Assembly (NCBI RefSeq): GCF_900451175.1
Contig: NZ_UGJJ01000003.1
Span: 124,001-188,000 of the forward strand
Source: Kingella potus
GTDB lineage: Bacteria; Pseudomonadota; Gammaproteobacteria; Burkholderiales; Neisseriaceae
DNA: 64,000 nt
Reading direction: 5' to 3'
The notes under the pieces were generated by a model that ran no database searches, was not told where the DNA came from, and saw only the letters and a list, made by a program, of their open reading frames with translations. How positions within the stretch are numbered: position 1 is the first letter of the stretch; every line of letters starts with the position of its first letter. The translations under genes and the position numbers were made by a program. Shown in pieces: positions 7,751 through 16,287 of this stretch.

Positions 7751-8920
7751 TCAGCGGGCCGGCAGGGGATAGGTGCCGTCCACCAGAATGTCCGTGTTCA
7801 CGCCGGAGAGGTTGCGGTGGCCGGTAAAGGCCATGGTAACGTCCATTTCTTTGTACAGGATTTCGAGTGCGCGGCGTACGCCGTCTTCGCCGTATGCGCC
7901 TAGTCCGTAAAGGAAGGCGCGTCCGGTCAGGCAGCCGCGTGCGCCCAATGCCCAGGCTTTGAGCATATCCTGTCCGCTGCGGATGCCGCTGTCAAACCAT
8001 ACTTCGGTTTGGCTGCCGACAGCCTGTACGACATTGGGCAGCGCGTCGATGGTGGAAGGTGCGCCGTCGAGCTGGCGGCCGCCGTGGTTGGACACGACTA
8101 TCGCATCCGCGCCGTGTTTGACGGCCAATTCCGCATCTTCCGGCTCCATAATGCCTTTGATGATGAGCTTGCCGCCCCACAAGTCTTTGATGCGGGCAAC
8201 GTCGTCCCAGCTCAAACTCGGGTCAAACTGTTCCGCCGTCCAGGAAGAGAGCGACGACAAATCGCCGACGCTTTTGGCATGGCCGACGATGTTGCGGAAC
8301 GTGCGGCGTTCGGTGTGCATCATATTCCAGCACCATTCCCATTTGGTAGCCAGATTGAGGCAGTTCATGAGGGTGGGTTTGGGCGGGGCGGACAGGCCGT
8401 TTTTGATGTCTCTGTGCCGCTGTCCGAGTACCTGCAAGTCGGCGGTAAGGATCAGGGCGGAACATTTGGCATCCTGCGCACGCTTAATCAGGTTTTCCAT
8501 AAATTCGCGGTCGCGCATCACATAAAGCTGAAACCAAAACGGCGCGGAAGTGTTTTCCGCCACGTCTTCAATCGAACAGATAGACATGGTGGACAGGGAA
8601 AACGGCACACCGAACTTCTCCGCCGCCCGCGCAGCATGGATTTCGCCGTCGGCCCACGCCATGCCGGTAAAACCCGTCGGCGCGATAGCCAGCGGCATTT
8701 TCACTTTCTGCCCGAGCATTTCGCTTTCCAGCGAACGGCCTTCCATATCCACCAACACACGCTGGCGGAACTGGATGGGCGTGAAATCGGTGGTGTTGAT
8801 ATGGTAGGTATACTGCGTCCACGAGCCGGAATCGATATAGTCGTAAAACATCTTCGGCATTTTGAATTTCGCCACGCGGCGCAGGTCTTCGATACAGGTC
8901 ATTTTGCTTAAATCGCGCAT
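7751..8920 (-). CDS. lldD: L-lactate dehydrogenase (FMN, quinone-linked)
   Basis: 389 residues from ATG 8920, preceded by AAGGAAAAGGG; a longer frame from 8977 lacks an SD and is not conserved. FMN alpha-hydroxy-acid oxidase barrel: MPLAIAPTGFTG, the catalytic segment VVSNHGGRQLDGAPSTIDAL with the proton-abstracting His and substrate Arg, and WFDSGIRSGQDMLKA / GARGCLTGRAFLYG for the FMN phosphate. It oxidises lactate to pyruvate and feeds electrons to the respiratory chain at the membrane; lactate is an important carbon source for Neisseria. Single gene with two downstream hairpins. Confidence 0.95.
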   Translation of the reverse strand: MRDLSKMTCIEDLRRVAKFKMPKMFYDYIDSGSWTQYTYHINTTDFTPIQFRQRVLVDMEGRSLESEMLGQKVKMPLAIAPTGFTGMAWADGEIHAARAAEKFGVPFSLSTMSICSIEDVAENTSAPFWFQLYVMRDREFMENLIKRAQDAKCSALILTADLQVLGQRHRDIKNGLSAPPKPTLMNCLNLATKWEWCWNMMHTERRTFRNIVGHAKSVGDLSSLSSWTAEQFDPSLSWDDVARIKDLWGGKLIIKGIMEPEDAELAVKHGADAIVVSNHGGRQLDGAPSTIDALPNVVQAVGSQTEVWFDSGIRSGQDMLKAWALGARGCLTGRAFLYGLGAYGEDGVRRALEILYKEMDVTMAFTGHRNLSGVNTDILVDGTYPLPAR

Positions 8921-9102
8921 CTGCCCTTTTCCTTTCGTTCGGTTGGTTGGTTCGGATTCGGCTGCCGGTTGCCGCATGACGCGTTTTCAGACGGCCTTTG
9001 CACTAAGCGGAAGCCGCGCACTCTATCCGAATCGCCCGATTGACGCAAACACATATCATTTGGAATGCTATTACTAATTGATTTTGGTCAAAAAAGATGT
9101 AA

Positions 9103-9135
9103 ATACTTGACTGATTCACTCAACTATCGCAAAAT
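9103..9135 (+). promoter_or_regulatory. IscR operator and promoter of the isc operon
   Basis: The 25-bp palindrome at 9103-9127 (ATACTTGACTG-ATT-CACTCAACTAT, split here for length) matches the type 1 IscR box known from E. coli, with the ATA...GACT...AGTC-like...TAT architecture. It covers a -35 TTGACT (9107-9112), with 17 bp to a -10-like CAAAAT (9130-9135). Bound [2Fe-2S]-IscR should block RNA polymerase and repress the operon when clusters are plentiful. The operator match is seen directly; repression is inferred. Confidence 0.8.
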
Positions 9136-9165
9136 CCCGCCCGACAAGAAATAACAGCACAAACC

Positions 9166-9609
9166 ATGCGACTGACCACCAAAGGACGCTTCGCCGTTAC
9201 CGCCATGCTTGATTTGGCCATGCACGCGCAAAACGGCGCGGTGAAGCTGAACGACATCAGCGAACGCCAAAACATCTCCCTGTCTTACTTGGAGCAGCTC
9301 TTCGGCAAACTGCGCCGCGCCGGCCTGGTAGACAGCATCCGCGGCCCCGGAGGCGGCTACATACTGGCTGCCGATGCCCGCGAAATCAGCATTGCGCAAA
9401 TCATCACCGCCGCCGAAGACAGGCTCGATGCCACCCTGTGCAGCGGCAAAGCCAACTGCCACAACGGCGCACCCTGCCTTACCCACGACCTGTGGGAAAA
9501 TCTGAACCGCACCATCAACCAATACCTCAGCAGCATCACCCTGCAAACCGTACTCAGCCAAAAAGACCACCACTCGGGCAAAGCCGTCAGCCTGACACAC
9601 ATCAACTGA
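9166..9609 (+). CDS. iscR: Fe-S cluster assembly transcriptional regulator IscR
   Basis: 147 residues, Rrf2 family. Winged HTH at 1-65 (MRLTTKGRFAVTAMLDLAMH; ISLSYLEQLFGKLRRAGLV; RGPGGGY wing). The [2Fe-2S] ligands sit in the same positions as E. coli IscR: Cys92, Cys98, Cys104 and His107. It represses the isc operon in its holo form and activates alternative genes as apo-protein. First gene of a complete isc operon, with an IscR box overlapping its promoter. Confidence 0.97.
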   Translation: MRLTTKGRFAVTAMLDLAMHAQNGAVKLNDISERQNISLSYLEQLFGKLRRAGLVDSIRGPGGGYILAADAREISIAQIITAAEDRLDATLCSGKANCHNGAPCLTHDLWENLNRTINQYLSSITLQTVLSQKDHHSGKAVSLTHIN

Positions 9610-9638
9610 CACACAAACACAAAAAGAGAGACCAAACC

Positions 9639-10853
9639 ATGACCGTCAAAACCCCCGTCTATCTCGACTACGCCGCCACCACCCCCGTTGATCCGCGCGT
9701 GGCCGAAAAAATGATCCCCTACCTCACCGAAACCTTCGGCAATCCCGCCTCCAACAGCCACAGCTTCGGCTGGGTGGCGGAAGAAGCTGTCGAAAAAGCC
9801 CGCGCCGACATCGCCGCGCTGATTCATGCCGACCCGAAAGAAATCGTCTTTACCAGCGGTGCTACCGAGTCCAACAATCTCGCCATCAAAGGCGCAGCGC
9901 ATTTTTACAAAAGCAAAGGCAAACATTTAATCACCGTCAAAACCGAACACAAAGCCGTACTCGACACCATGCGCGAGCTCGAGCGTCAGGGATTTGACGT
10001 AACCTATTTGGGCGTAAAGGAAAACGGCCTGGTTGATTTGGACGAACTCCAAGCCGCCATCCGCGACGACACTATTTTGATTTCCGTCATGTGGGTGAAC
10101 AACGAAATCGGCGTGGTGCAGAATATTCCCGCCATCGGCGCAATCTGCCGCGAACGCAAAATCATCTTCCATGTGGATGCCGCCCAAGCCTGCGGCAAAG
10201 TGCCGGTGGATGTCGAAGCCGCCAAAGTCGACCTGCTTTCCATGTCCGGCCACAAAGTGTACGGCCCCAAAGGCATCGGCGCACTTTACGTCCGCCGCAA
10301 ACCCCGCGTACGCCTTGAAGCGCAAATGCACGGCGGCGGTCACGAACGCGGCTTCCGCAGCGGCACGCTGCCCACCCACCAAATCGTCGGCATGGGCGAA
10401 GCCTTCCGCATTGCCAAAGAAGAACTCGAACAGGACACCGCCCATTACCTGAAACTGCGCGACATTTTCCTCAAAGGCATCGAAGGCATCGAAGAAGTCT
10501 ATATCAACGGCGATTTGGAACACCGCGCACCCAACAATCTGAATGTCAGCTTCAATTTTGTCGAAGGCGAAAGTCTCATCATGGCCGTAAAAGAACTCGC
10601 CGTATCCAGCGGCTCCGCCTGCACCTCCGCCAGTCTCGAACCCAGCTATGTTTTGCGCGCACTCGGCCGCAACGACGAACTGGCGCACTCCTCCCTGCGC
10701 ATCACCTTCGGCCGCATGACTACCGAAGAAGAAGCCGCCTATGCCGCCGAACTGATCAAATCCAAAATCGGCAAACTGCGCGAACTTTCCCCCTTGTGGG
10801 AAATGTTTAAAGACGGGATTGATTTGAACGCGATTGAGTGGGCGGCACATTGA
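9639..10853 (+). CDS. iscS: cysteine desulfurase IscS
   Basis: 404 residues from ATG 9639, with an AAAGAGAG SD-like stretch; upstream frame extension overlaps iscR and was rejected. Class V aminotransferase fold with YLDYAATTPVDPRV at the start, the PLP lysine in SGHKVYGPKGIGALYVRR, and the sulfur-carrying cysteine in SSGSACTSASLEPSYVL. It provides persulfide sulfur to IscU and also to MnmA for tRNA thiolation (mnmA at 30816). It lies 29 bp after iscR, clearly the same operon. Confidence 0.98.
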   Translation: MTVKTPVYLDYAATTPVDPRVAEKMIPYLTETFGNPASNSHSFGWVAEEAVEKARADIAALIHADPKEIVFTSGATESNNLAIKGAAHFYKSKGKHLITVKTEHKAVLDTMRELERQGFDVTYLGVKENGLVDLDELQAAIRDDTILISVMWVNNEIGVVQNIPAIGAICRERKIIFHVDAAQACGKVPVDVEAAKVDLLSMSGHKVYGPKGIGALYVRRKPRVRLEAQMHGGGHERGFRSGTLPTHQIVGMGEAFRIAKEELEQDTAHYLKLRDIFLKGIEGIEEVYINGDLEHRAPNNLNVSFNFVEGESLIMAVKELAVSSGSACTSASLEPSYVLRALGRNDELAHSSLRITFGRMTTEEEAAYAAELIKSKIGKLRELSPLWEMFKDGIDLNAIEWAAH

Positions 10854-10939
10854 TGGAGCAGGAAAAATAAAGGCCGTCTGAAAACTGTTTTTCCAGACAA
10901 TTTGACACATAACACCATAAAACATATAGGAAACATATC

Positions 10940-11332
10940 ATGGCATACAGCGACAAAGTAATCGACCACTACGAAAACCCCCGCAACGTCGGCACCTTCG
11001 ACAAAGGCGACGGCTCCGTCGGCACCGGCATGGTCGGCGCGCCCGCATGCGGCGACGTGATGCGCCTGCAAATCAAGGTAAACGACGCAGGCATCATCGA
11101 AGATGCAAAATTCAAAACCTACGGCTGCGGCTCGGCCATTGCCTCGTCCAGCCTGATTACCGAATGGGTAAAAGGCAAAAGTTTGGATGATGCCTTAGCC
11201 ATCAAAAACAGCGAAATCGCGGAAGAATTGGAACTGCCGCCGGTAAAAATCCACTGCTCGATTTTGGCCGAAGACGCGGTAAAAGCCGCCGTAGCCGACT
11301 ACCGCAAGAAAAAAGAAGCCGCTTCCGTATAA
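10940..11332 (+). CDS. iscU: Fe-S cluster scaffold protein IscU
   Basis: 130 residues. All scaffold ligands are present: Cys37 with Asp39 (PACGDV), Cys63 (GCGSA), His105-Cys106 (KIHCS). The LPPVK motif near 99-103 is the HscA recognition site. It assembles a transient [2Fe-2S]/[4Fe-4S] cluster using sulfur from IscS, then passes it on with HscA/HscB help. An 86-bp gap after iscS carries one DUS-like sequence and AGGAAACATATC as the SD. Confidence 0.98.
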   Translation: MAYSDKVIDHYENPRNVGTFDKGDGSVGTGMVGAPACGDVMRLQIKVNDAGIIEDAKFKTYGCGSAIASSSLITEWVKGKSLDDALAIKNSEIAEELELPPVKIHCSILAEDAVKAAVADYRKKKEAASV

Positions 11333-11606
11333 ACCGTTGCAGTTTTCAGACGGCCTTTCCTTCCATTTGAAATACGGATTTAAGGCCGTCTGAAACCATA
11401 TTGTCTGCCGGCGGAAAAAACGCCGTGTGCTTTGCCGGAGTGGAACCGACCGGTCTGCCTGCCGTGAAACAGCCGGAAGCCGCCGCTGCCGGATAGCCGG
11501 AGCAAGCGGTCTCAGAGGCCGTCTGAAACCGCTTCGGCCGACAAATCTTTCTCCGCCCGCACGGAGAAAGATTTGTCGAAAGCCGAAACAAAGGAAAGGA
11601 TCCATC

Positions 11607-11927
11607 ATGATTAGCATCACAGAAAATGCCGCCAAATATATCAACAGCCATTTGGCCAAACGCGGCAAAGGCCTCGGCGTGCGCTTGGGCGTGAAAACCA
11701 GCGGCTGCTCGGGCATGGCTTACAACCTCGAATTTGTCGATGAACCTGCCGCCGAAGATTTGGTGTTTGAAGAACACGGCGCGAAAGTGTTTGTCGACCC
11801 GAAAAGCCTGGTCTATCTCGACGGCACGCAAGTCGATTACACTCGGGAAGGTTTGCAGGAAGGCTTCAAATTCGAAAACCCGAATGTGAAGGACTCATGC
11901 GGCTGCGGCGAAAGTTTCCACGTTTGA
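11607..11927 (+). CDS. iscA: Fe-S carrier protein IscA
   Basis: 106 residues from ATG 11607, behind AAGGAAAGGA. A-type carrier with the three conserved cysteines: Cys34 (SGCSG), Cys98 and Cys100 (SCGCGESF). It delivers clusters or iron to targets downstream of IscU. The 274-bp gap from iscU is unusually long for an isc operon and holds DUS copies and a GC-rich stretch without an ORF. iscA is followed by a strong bidirectional terminator (11941-11967), so hscB-hscA-fdx-iscX may have partly separate expression. Confidence 0.96.
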   Translation: MISITENAAKYINSHLAKRGKGLGVRLGVKTSGCSGMAYNLEFVDEPAAEDLVFEEHGAKVFVDPKSLVYLDGTQVDYTREGLQEGFKFENPNVKDSCGCGESFHV

Positions 11928-12110
11928 GCACATAAAAAAGACGGGACAGTTTCCAAAACCGTCCCGCCATTTTTTCGCAGCCTGCCTGTTGTAGCTGCCT
12001 TTGCCTTTTTTGTTCCGCTCCGTTTTGTACCGGAACAGATTGGATCTGACCAGGGCCTTTAATGCGTTGTCGCGGATTTTGCCCTTATTGTGCTGTACTT
12101 TCGCAGACAT
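11895..12110 (-). CDS. arfA: alternative ribosome-rescue factor ArfA (non-stop gene layout)
   Basis: Minus-strand frame from ATG 12110, SD AAGGAAA. It gives MSAKVQHNKGKIRDNALKAL followed by VRSNLFRYKTERNKKGKGSY, matching ArfA's basic core and its invariant KxKGKGSY motif near residues 35-40. ArfA recruits RF2 to ribosomes stalled on non-stop mRNA. The frame has no stop before an 11-bp hairpin with a T-run (11934-11967). It would formally end only at 11895, inside iscA on the other strand (71 codons). This is the known ArfA self-regulation layout: transcription ends inside the ORF, the peptide is tagged by tmRNA when trans-translation works, and accumulates when it fails. It lies between iscA and hscB in antisense orientation. 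Confidence 0.85.
   Translation of the reverse strand: MSAKVQHNKGKIRDNALKALVRSNLFRYKTERNKKGKGSYNRQAAKKWRDGFGNCPVFFMCSNVETFAAAA
11934..11974. terminator. bidirectional intrinsic terminator (iscA + strand; inside arfA ORF - strand)
   Basis: CGGGAC-GGTTT-TGG-AAACT-GTCCCG as read on the minus strand, a stem of about 11 bp with one G-U. A run of six T follows on both strands (A-run 11934-11939; T-run after 11967). It ends the iscRSUA transcript and cuts the arfA message inside its coding frame. Confidence 0.85.
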
Positions 12111-12179
12111 TCGTATTTCCTTTTTCCAAATGAGGCGGCGGATTATATAAAAGGCCGTCTGAAACCGCAAGAAACCGTT

Positions 12180-12689
12180 ATGAGCCAATACTTTGATTTG
12201 TTCCGACTGTCCGAAGGTTTCGCGCTGGACGAGGCGGAGCTGGAAACCCGCTACCGCACGCTTGCCGCCCGTTTCCATCCCGACCGCTTTACCGCCGCTT
12301 CCGCCTTTGAGCAGAAACAGGCCGTAATGATGTCGGCCACCGTCAACGAAGCCTACCGCACGCTCAAAAAACCGACCGACCGCGCCGCCTACCTGCTCAA
12401 ACAGCAGGGCATCGATGCCGACGCGCCCGAGCATACCGCCTTTGCCCCCGAATTTCTGATGCAGCAGATGGAATGGCGCGAAACCCTGGCCGAAGCCCGC
12501 GCACGGCAGGATCAAACCGTGCTGGATACGCTGGCAGCCGAAATACGTGCCGAACAAAGCGCACTTCACGACAGCCTGCAACAGGCGTTCGACCGCCGGG
12601 AATACGAAACCGCCGCGCAGCTTGTAAGGCAGGGACGTTTTCTCGATAAATTAAACCAAGAAATCTCCGAGCTGGCAGAGGCCGTCTGA
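12180..12689 (+). CDS. hscB: Fe-S cluster co-chaperone HscB (J-domain)
   Basis: 169 residues. An N-terminal J-domain with the HPD motif (His33-Pro34-Asp35, in ARFHPDRF) is followed by a C-terminal three-helix IscU-binding domain. It brings IscU to HscA and stimulates its ATPase. The start (MSQYFDLFRLSEGFALDE) follows a DUS and AAGAAACCGTT rather than a strong SD. The stop is inside a DUS (12678-12690), giving the C terminus EAV. Divergent from arfA with a 69-bp gap, so its own promoter may lie there. Confidence 0.95.
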   Translation: MSQYFDLFRLSEGFALDEAELETRYRTLAARFHPDRFTAASAFEQKQAVMMSATVNEAYRTLKKPTDRAAYLLKQQGIDADAPEHTAFAPEFLMQQMEWRETLAEARARQDQTVLDTLAAEIRAEQSALHDSLQQAFDRREYETAAQLVRQGRFLDKLNQEISELAEAV

Positions 12690-12753
12690 AAACGCGGCTC
12701 CACAAAGTCCGAACAGCCGGCCGCCCTCCTCCAACCAAGCATACAACGACATT

Positions 12754-14616
12754 ATGGCACTCCTCCAAATAGCCGAACCCGGCATGTCCGCCGCCCCGCA
12801 CCAGCACCGCCTTGCCGTCGGCATCGACCTGGGTACCACCAACAGCCTAGTCGCCGCCGTGAAAAGCGGCAGCGCGGTATGCCTGCCCGACGAAAACGGG
12901 CGCGTTACCCTACCCTCGGTCGTACGCTATCTTTCAGACGGCCAAATCGGTATCGGACACGAAGCCCTTGCCGAACAGCCAACCGACCCGCTCAATACCG
13001 TCAGCTCCGCCAAACGCCTTATCGGCCGCACGCTGGCCGATTTGTCGCAGGAGGCGCACTACCTGCCCTACCGTTTCGGCCAAAGCAGCCATGTGGTCGA
13101 AATCAACACCCGCCACGGCATCAAAACGCCCATCGAAGTATCGTCTGAAATTCTGAAAGCCCTGAAAACCCGTGCCGAAGAAAGTTTGGGCGGGCAGCTT
13201 ACCGGCGCGGTGATTACCGTACCCGCCTATTTCGACGACGCGCAGCGTCAGGCCACCAAAGACGCGGCGCGTTTGGCCGGCATCAACGTATTGCGCCTGC
13301 TCAACGAGCCGACCGCCGCCGCCATCGCCTACGGCCTGGACAACGGCTCGGAAGGCACATTTGTCGTGTACGACCTCGGCGGCGGCACGCTCGACGTATC
13401 CGTACTCGAATTGAGCAAAGGCCTGTTCCAAGTCAAATCCACCAACGGCGACAGCGCCTTGGGCGGCGACGATTTCGACCAACGCCTGTTCTGCCACCTG
13501 CTCGAACAACTCGGCCTCTCGCAACTCAACGACCAAGACAGCCGGCTGCTGCTCTCGCTCGCCCGCCGCACCAAAGAAGATTTGACCGCACACGAGCAAA
13601 CCCTCATCGAAGCCGCCCTTTCAGACGGCCGCCAAGTACGCGCCACCGTTACCCGCCAAGAATTCCAAGAGCTTACCCGCCATCTGGTGCAAAAAACCAT
13701 CGAACCGGTAAAGCAGGCACTCAAAGACGCAGGCGTATCCAAAGCCGACATCAAAGGCGTGATTATGGTAGGCGGCTCGACCCGTATGCCGCACATCCAG
13801 CAGGCCGTAGCCACATTCTTCGGCCAAACCCCGCTCAACAATCTCAATCCCGACCAAGTCGTCGCACTGGGCGCAGCCATGCAGGCCGATGTGCTGGCCG
13901 GCAACAAAACCGCCGGCGAATGGCTGCTGCTCGACGTAATTCCCCTCTCGCTCGGCCTCGAAACCTACGGCGGACTGGCCGAAAAAATCATCCCGCGCAA
14001 CTCCACCATCCCCACCGCCCGCGCCCAAGACTTCACCACCTTCAAAGACGGCCAAACCGCCATGACCGTACACGTCGTGCAGGGCGAGCGCGAGCTGGTA
14101 TCCGACTGCCGCAGCCTGGCCAAATTCACCCTGCGCGGCATTCCGCCTATGGCCGCCGGCGCGGCGCGTATCCGCGTAACCTTCCAAGTCGATGCAGACG
14201 GCCTGTTGTCGGTATCCGCGCAGGAGCAGTCCACCGGCGTGCAGGCGCAAATCGAAGTCAAACCCTCCTACGGCCTCGACGATGACACCATCACGCAAAT
14301 GCTCAAAGACAGCATGGCCAACGCCGCCGGAGACATGGCCGCCCGCGCCCGTGCCGAAGCCGTGGTCGAAGCCGAAAGCCTGCTTGACGCAGTAGCCGCC
14401 GCGCTGGAACTCGATGCCGACCTGCTCGATGAAGCGGAGCTTACCGCCATCCGCAGCAGCATCGCCGCGCTCGAAGGCCGTCTGAAAAACGGCACCGCCC
14501 AAGACATCCGCGCCGCCGTGTCCGCACTCGGTGCAAGTACCGACAACTTCGCCGCCAAACGTATGAACCGCAATATCCAAAGGGCGTTGGCCGGACAGAG
14601 CATCGACGATATTTGA
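12754..14616 (+). CDS. hscA: Fe-S assembly chaperone HscA (Hsp70 family)
   Basis: 620 residues, close to the 616 of E. coli HscA, with the same beginning (MALLQIAEPGMSAAPHQHRL). Hsp70 ATPase signatures are present: GIDLGTTNSLVA, VYDLGGGTLDVSV near 205, and VIMVGGSTRMPHIQ near 333. The substrate-binding domain recognises the LPPVK peptide of IscU. Several DUS are embedded in frame (for example EGRLKNG near the end). It releases the cluster from IscU to acceptors. 64 bp after hscB. Confidence 0.97.
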   Translation: MALLQIAEPGMSAAPHQHRLAVGIDLGTTNSLVAAVKSGSAVCLPDENGRVTLPSVVRYLSDGQIGIGHEALAEQPTDPLNTVSSAKRLIGRTLADLSQEAHYLPYRFGQSSHVVEINTRHGIKTPIEVSSEILKALKTRAEESLGGQLTGAVITVPAYFDDAQRQATKDAARLAGINVLRLLNEPTAAAIAYGLDNGSEGTFVVYDLGGGTLDVSVLELSKGLFQVKSTNGDSALGGDDFDQRLFCHLLEQLGLSQLNDQDSRLLLSLARRTKEDLTAHEQTLIEAALSDGRQVRATVTRQEFQELTRHLVQKTIEPVKQALKDAGVSKADIKGVIMVGGSTRMPHIQQAVATFFGQTPLNNLNPDQVVALGAAMQADVLAGNKTAGEWLLLDVIPLSLGLETYGGLAEKIIPRNSTIPTARAQDFTTFKDGQTAMTVHVVQGERELVSDCRSLAKFTLRGIPPMAAGAARIRVTFQVDADGLLSVSAQEQSTGVQAQIEVKPSYGLDDDTITQMLKDSMANAAGDMAARARAEAVVEAESLLDAVAAALELDADLLDEAELTAIRSSIAALEGRLKNGTAQDIRAAVSALGASTDNFAAKRMNRNIQRALAGQSIDDI

Positions 14617-14631
14617 GTCTGCCGCATGGCG

Positions 14632-14666
14632 TTCAGACGGCCTGCCGCATAAAAAGGCCGTCTGAA
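14632..14666 (+). terminator. DUS inverted pair between hscA and fdx
   Basis: TTCAGACGGCCT (14632-14643) and AGGCCGTCTGAA (14655-14666) with an 11-nt loop. It may attenuate rather than stop read-through to fdx and iscX. Confidence 0.5.
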
Positions 14667-14761
14667 AACAAAGTGCGCAAATGCCGCCCGCAACGCTTGC
14701 ACACCGCCCCGAATACGCCCGAACGAAATACACAAACCGCTTTCATCAAAGAGAAAAAACA

Positions 14762-15103
14762 ATGCCCAAAATCACCGTACTCCCGCACGCAACACTCTGC
14801 CCCGAAGGCGCGGTCATCGAAGACGCGCCCGAGGGCAAAACCGTACTCGACGTTTTGCTCGACCACGACATCGAAGTCGATCACGCCTGTGAAAAATCCT
14901 GCGCCTGCACCACCTGCCACGTCATCATCCGCCAAGGCTTCGACAGCATGGAAGACCCCACCGAGCTCGAAGAAGACCTGCTCGATCAGGCCTGGGGCTT
15001 GGAAGCCGACTCGCGCCTGAGCTGCCAGGCCGTGGTTGCCGACACGGATTTGGTGGTCGAAATCCCCAAATACACCATCAACCACGCCCGCGAAGACCAT
15101 TAA
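14762..15103 (+). CDS. fdx: [2Fe-2S] ferredoxin of the isc operon
   Basis: 113 residues. Adrenodoxin-type ferredoxin with the cluster motif CEKSCACTTCHV near residues 41-52 and the fourth ligand in SRLSCQAV near 86. It supplies electrons for cluster formation on IscU/IscS, reduced perhaps by Fpr (2109). The start at 14762 follows AAAGAGAAAAAACA. The ISC-type C-terminal tail (EIPKYTINHAREDH) is present. Confidence 0.96.
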   Translation: MPKITVLPHATLCPEGAVIEDAPEGKTVLDVLLDHDIEVDHACEKSCACTTCHVIIRQGFDSMEDPTELEEDLLDQAWGLEADSRLSCQAVVADTDLVVEIPKYTINHAREDH

Positions 15104-15104
15104 A

Positions 15105-15163
15105 CAGGCCGTCTGAAAATCCGCCGGCAAAACCCTGCCCGCAGCCTTTCAGACGGCCTCTGA
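15105..15163 (+). terminator. DUS inverted pair between fdx and iscX
   Basis: AGGCCGTCTGAA and TTCAGACGGCCT bracket a loop of about 35 nt. The long loop makes it a weak terminator; iscX transcription may continue through it. Confidence 0.4.
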
Positions 15164-15192
15164 TAAAACAACGGACACAAGGAACCCAAGCC

Positions 15193-15390
15193 ATGAAATG
15201 GACCGACACCCAACGCATCGCCGAAGAACTCTACGACCTGCACGGCGACAGCATCGATCCCAAGACCCTGCGCTTTACCCAACTGCGCGATCTGATTCTC
15301 GCCCTGCCCCATTTCGACGACGACCCCGCCCGCTGCGGCGAGCGCATCCTCGAAGCCGTGCAGCAGGCATGGATTGAAGAAGCCGAATAA
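15193..15390 (+). CDS. iscX: IscX (YfhJ), Fe-S assembly regulator / frataxin-like partner of IscS
   Basis: 65 residues, the standard IscX length. The conserved MKWTDTQRIAEELYDLHGD start, DPKTLRFTQLRDLI middle (the family has DPxxVRFTDLHxWV-type), and C-terminal acidic AWIEEAE end are seen. IscX binds IscS and iron and modulates cluster assembly. Last gene of the isc cluster, 27 bp before the next start, so the spermidine-synthase-like gene may be co-transcribed. Confidence 0.94.
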   Translation: MKWTDTQRIAEELYDLHGDSIDPKTLRFTQLRDLILALPHFDDDPARCGERILEAVQQAWIEEAE

Positions 15391-15417
15391 ATCCGACCCA
15401 TCCGTTCAGGACCAGCC

Positions 15418-16218
15418 ATGCCCCGCCATCCCTACCGCCGCCTGCGGGCGGCACAAAACGCCCTGCCCGAAGTCGGCATTTCCGAAGAAAACGGCATCCG
15501 TTCCCTGCACTTGGGCAGCAGCACCATCCAAAGCTCGATGAACCTCGACAATCCGGCGGAACTCGTCCTCTCATACAGCCGCGCCATGATGGGCTGGCTG
15601 CTGTTTGCCGACCCGCCCGCACACATCACCCAAATCGGTTTGGGCGGCGGATCGTTCGCCCGCTGGATAGACGCACACCTGCCCGATACACGCCAAAGCG
15701 CAATCGACATCAATCCGCAGGTCATCGCCGTTGCCCGCAGCCTGTTCGAGCTGCCCTTTGAAGGCACGGGCTTTGAAATCATCGAAGCCGACGGCGCGCA
15801 ATACGTCAAAACCCTGCTCGGCGGCACCAACGTTTTACTGGTGGACGGATTCGACGGCGAACAAATCATCGACAGCCTGGTTAGCACAGAATTTTTCCTC
15901 GACTGCCGCCGCGCCCTTGCCGCCGACGGCATCTTCGTCGCCAACTGGTGGAGCGGAGACAAACGCTACCCGCGCTTCCTTGCCGATCTCTCCGCCGCAT
16001 TCGGCGGCCGCGTGCTGCAAATTCCCGCCGCCAGCCACGGCAACATCGCCGTAACCGCCTTTTGCCGCACCCCGCCGACGCTGAATTTCGACAGCCTGAA
16101 AAAACGCGCCGCCAAACTGGCCGCGCAATACGGCCTCGACTTTCCCGCCCTCCTCGCCGCCGCCAAAGCCGCCAACCCGCACAACGGCAAATCCTTCGTC
16201 TTTCCGGACTGCCCGTAG
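15418..16218 (+). CDS. spermidine-synthase-like (SpeE-family) protein
   Basis: 266 residues with a Rossmann methyltransferase-like core. ITQIGLGGGSFARW near residues 72-85 is the nucleotide-binding glycine motif. SAIDINPQVIAVAR holds the acidic loop for the cofactor ribose. ADGAQYVKTL and VLLVDGFDGEQ follow. Aminopropyltransferases use decarboxylated SAM and putrescine. It is shorter than canonical SpeE and has DGFDG in place of the DxTDP-type gate motif, so its activity is uncertain and it may be a SpeE-like fold protein of unknown substrate. Close to iscX (27 bp). Confidence 0.7.
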   Translation: MPRHPYRRLRAAQNALPEVGISEENGIRSLHLGSSTIQSSMNLDNPAELVLSYSRAMMGWLLFADPPAHITQIGLGGGSFARWIDAHLPDTRQSAIDINPQVIAVARSLFELPFEGTGFEIIEADGAQYVKTLLGGTNVLLVDGFDGEQIIDSLVSTEFFLDCRRALAADGIFVANWWSGDKRYPRFLADLSAAFGGRVLQIPAASHGNIAVTAFCRTPPTLNFDSLKKRAAKLAAQYGLDFPALLAAAKAANPHNGKSFVFPDCP

Positions 16219-16287
16219 CAGACACGCCGACCCTCCCCCGCACGCGCAAACCCGTTTTCAGACGGCCTCCCCCATCCGCCCACCGCC

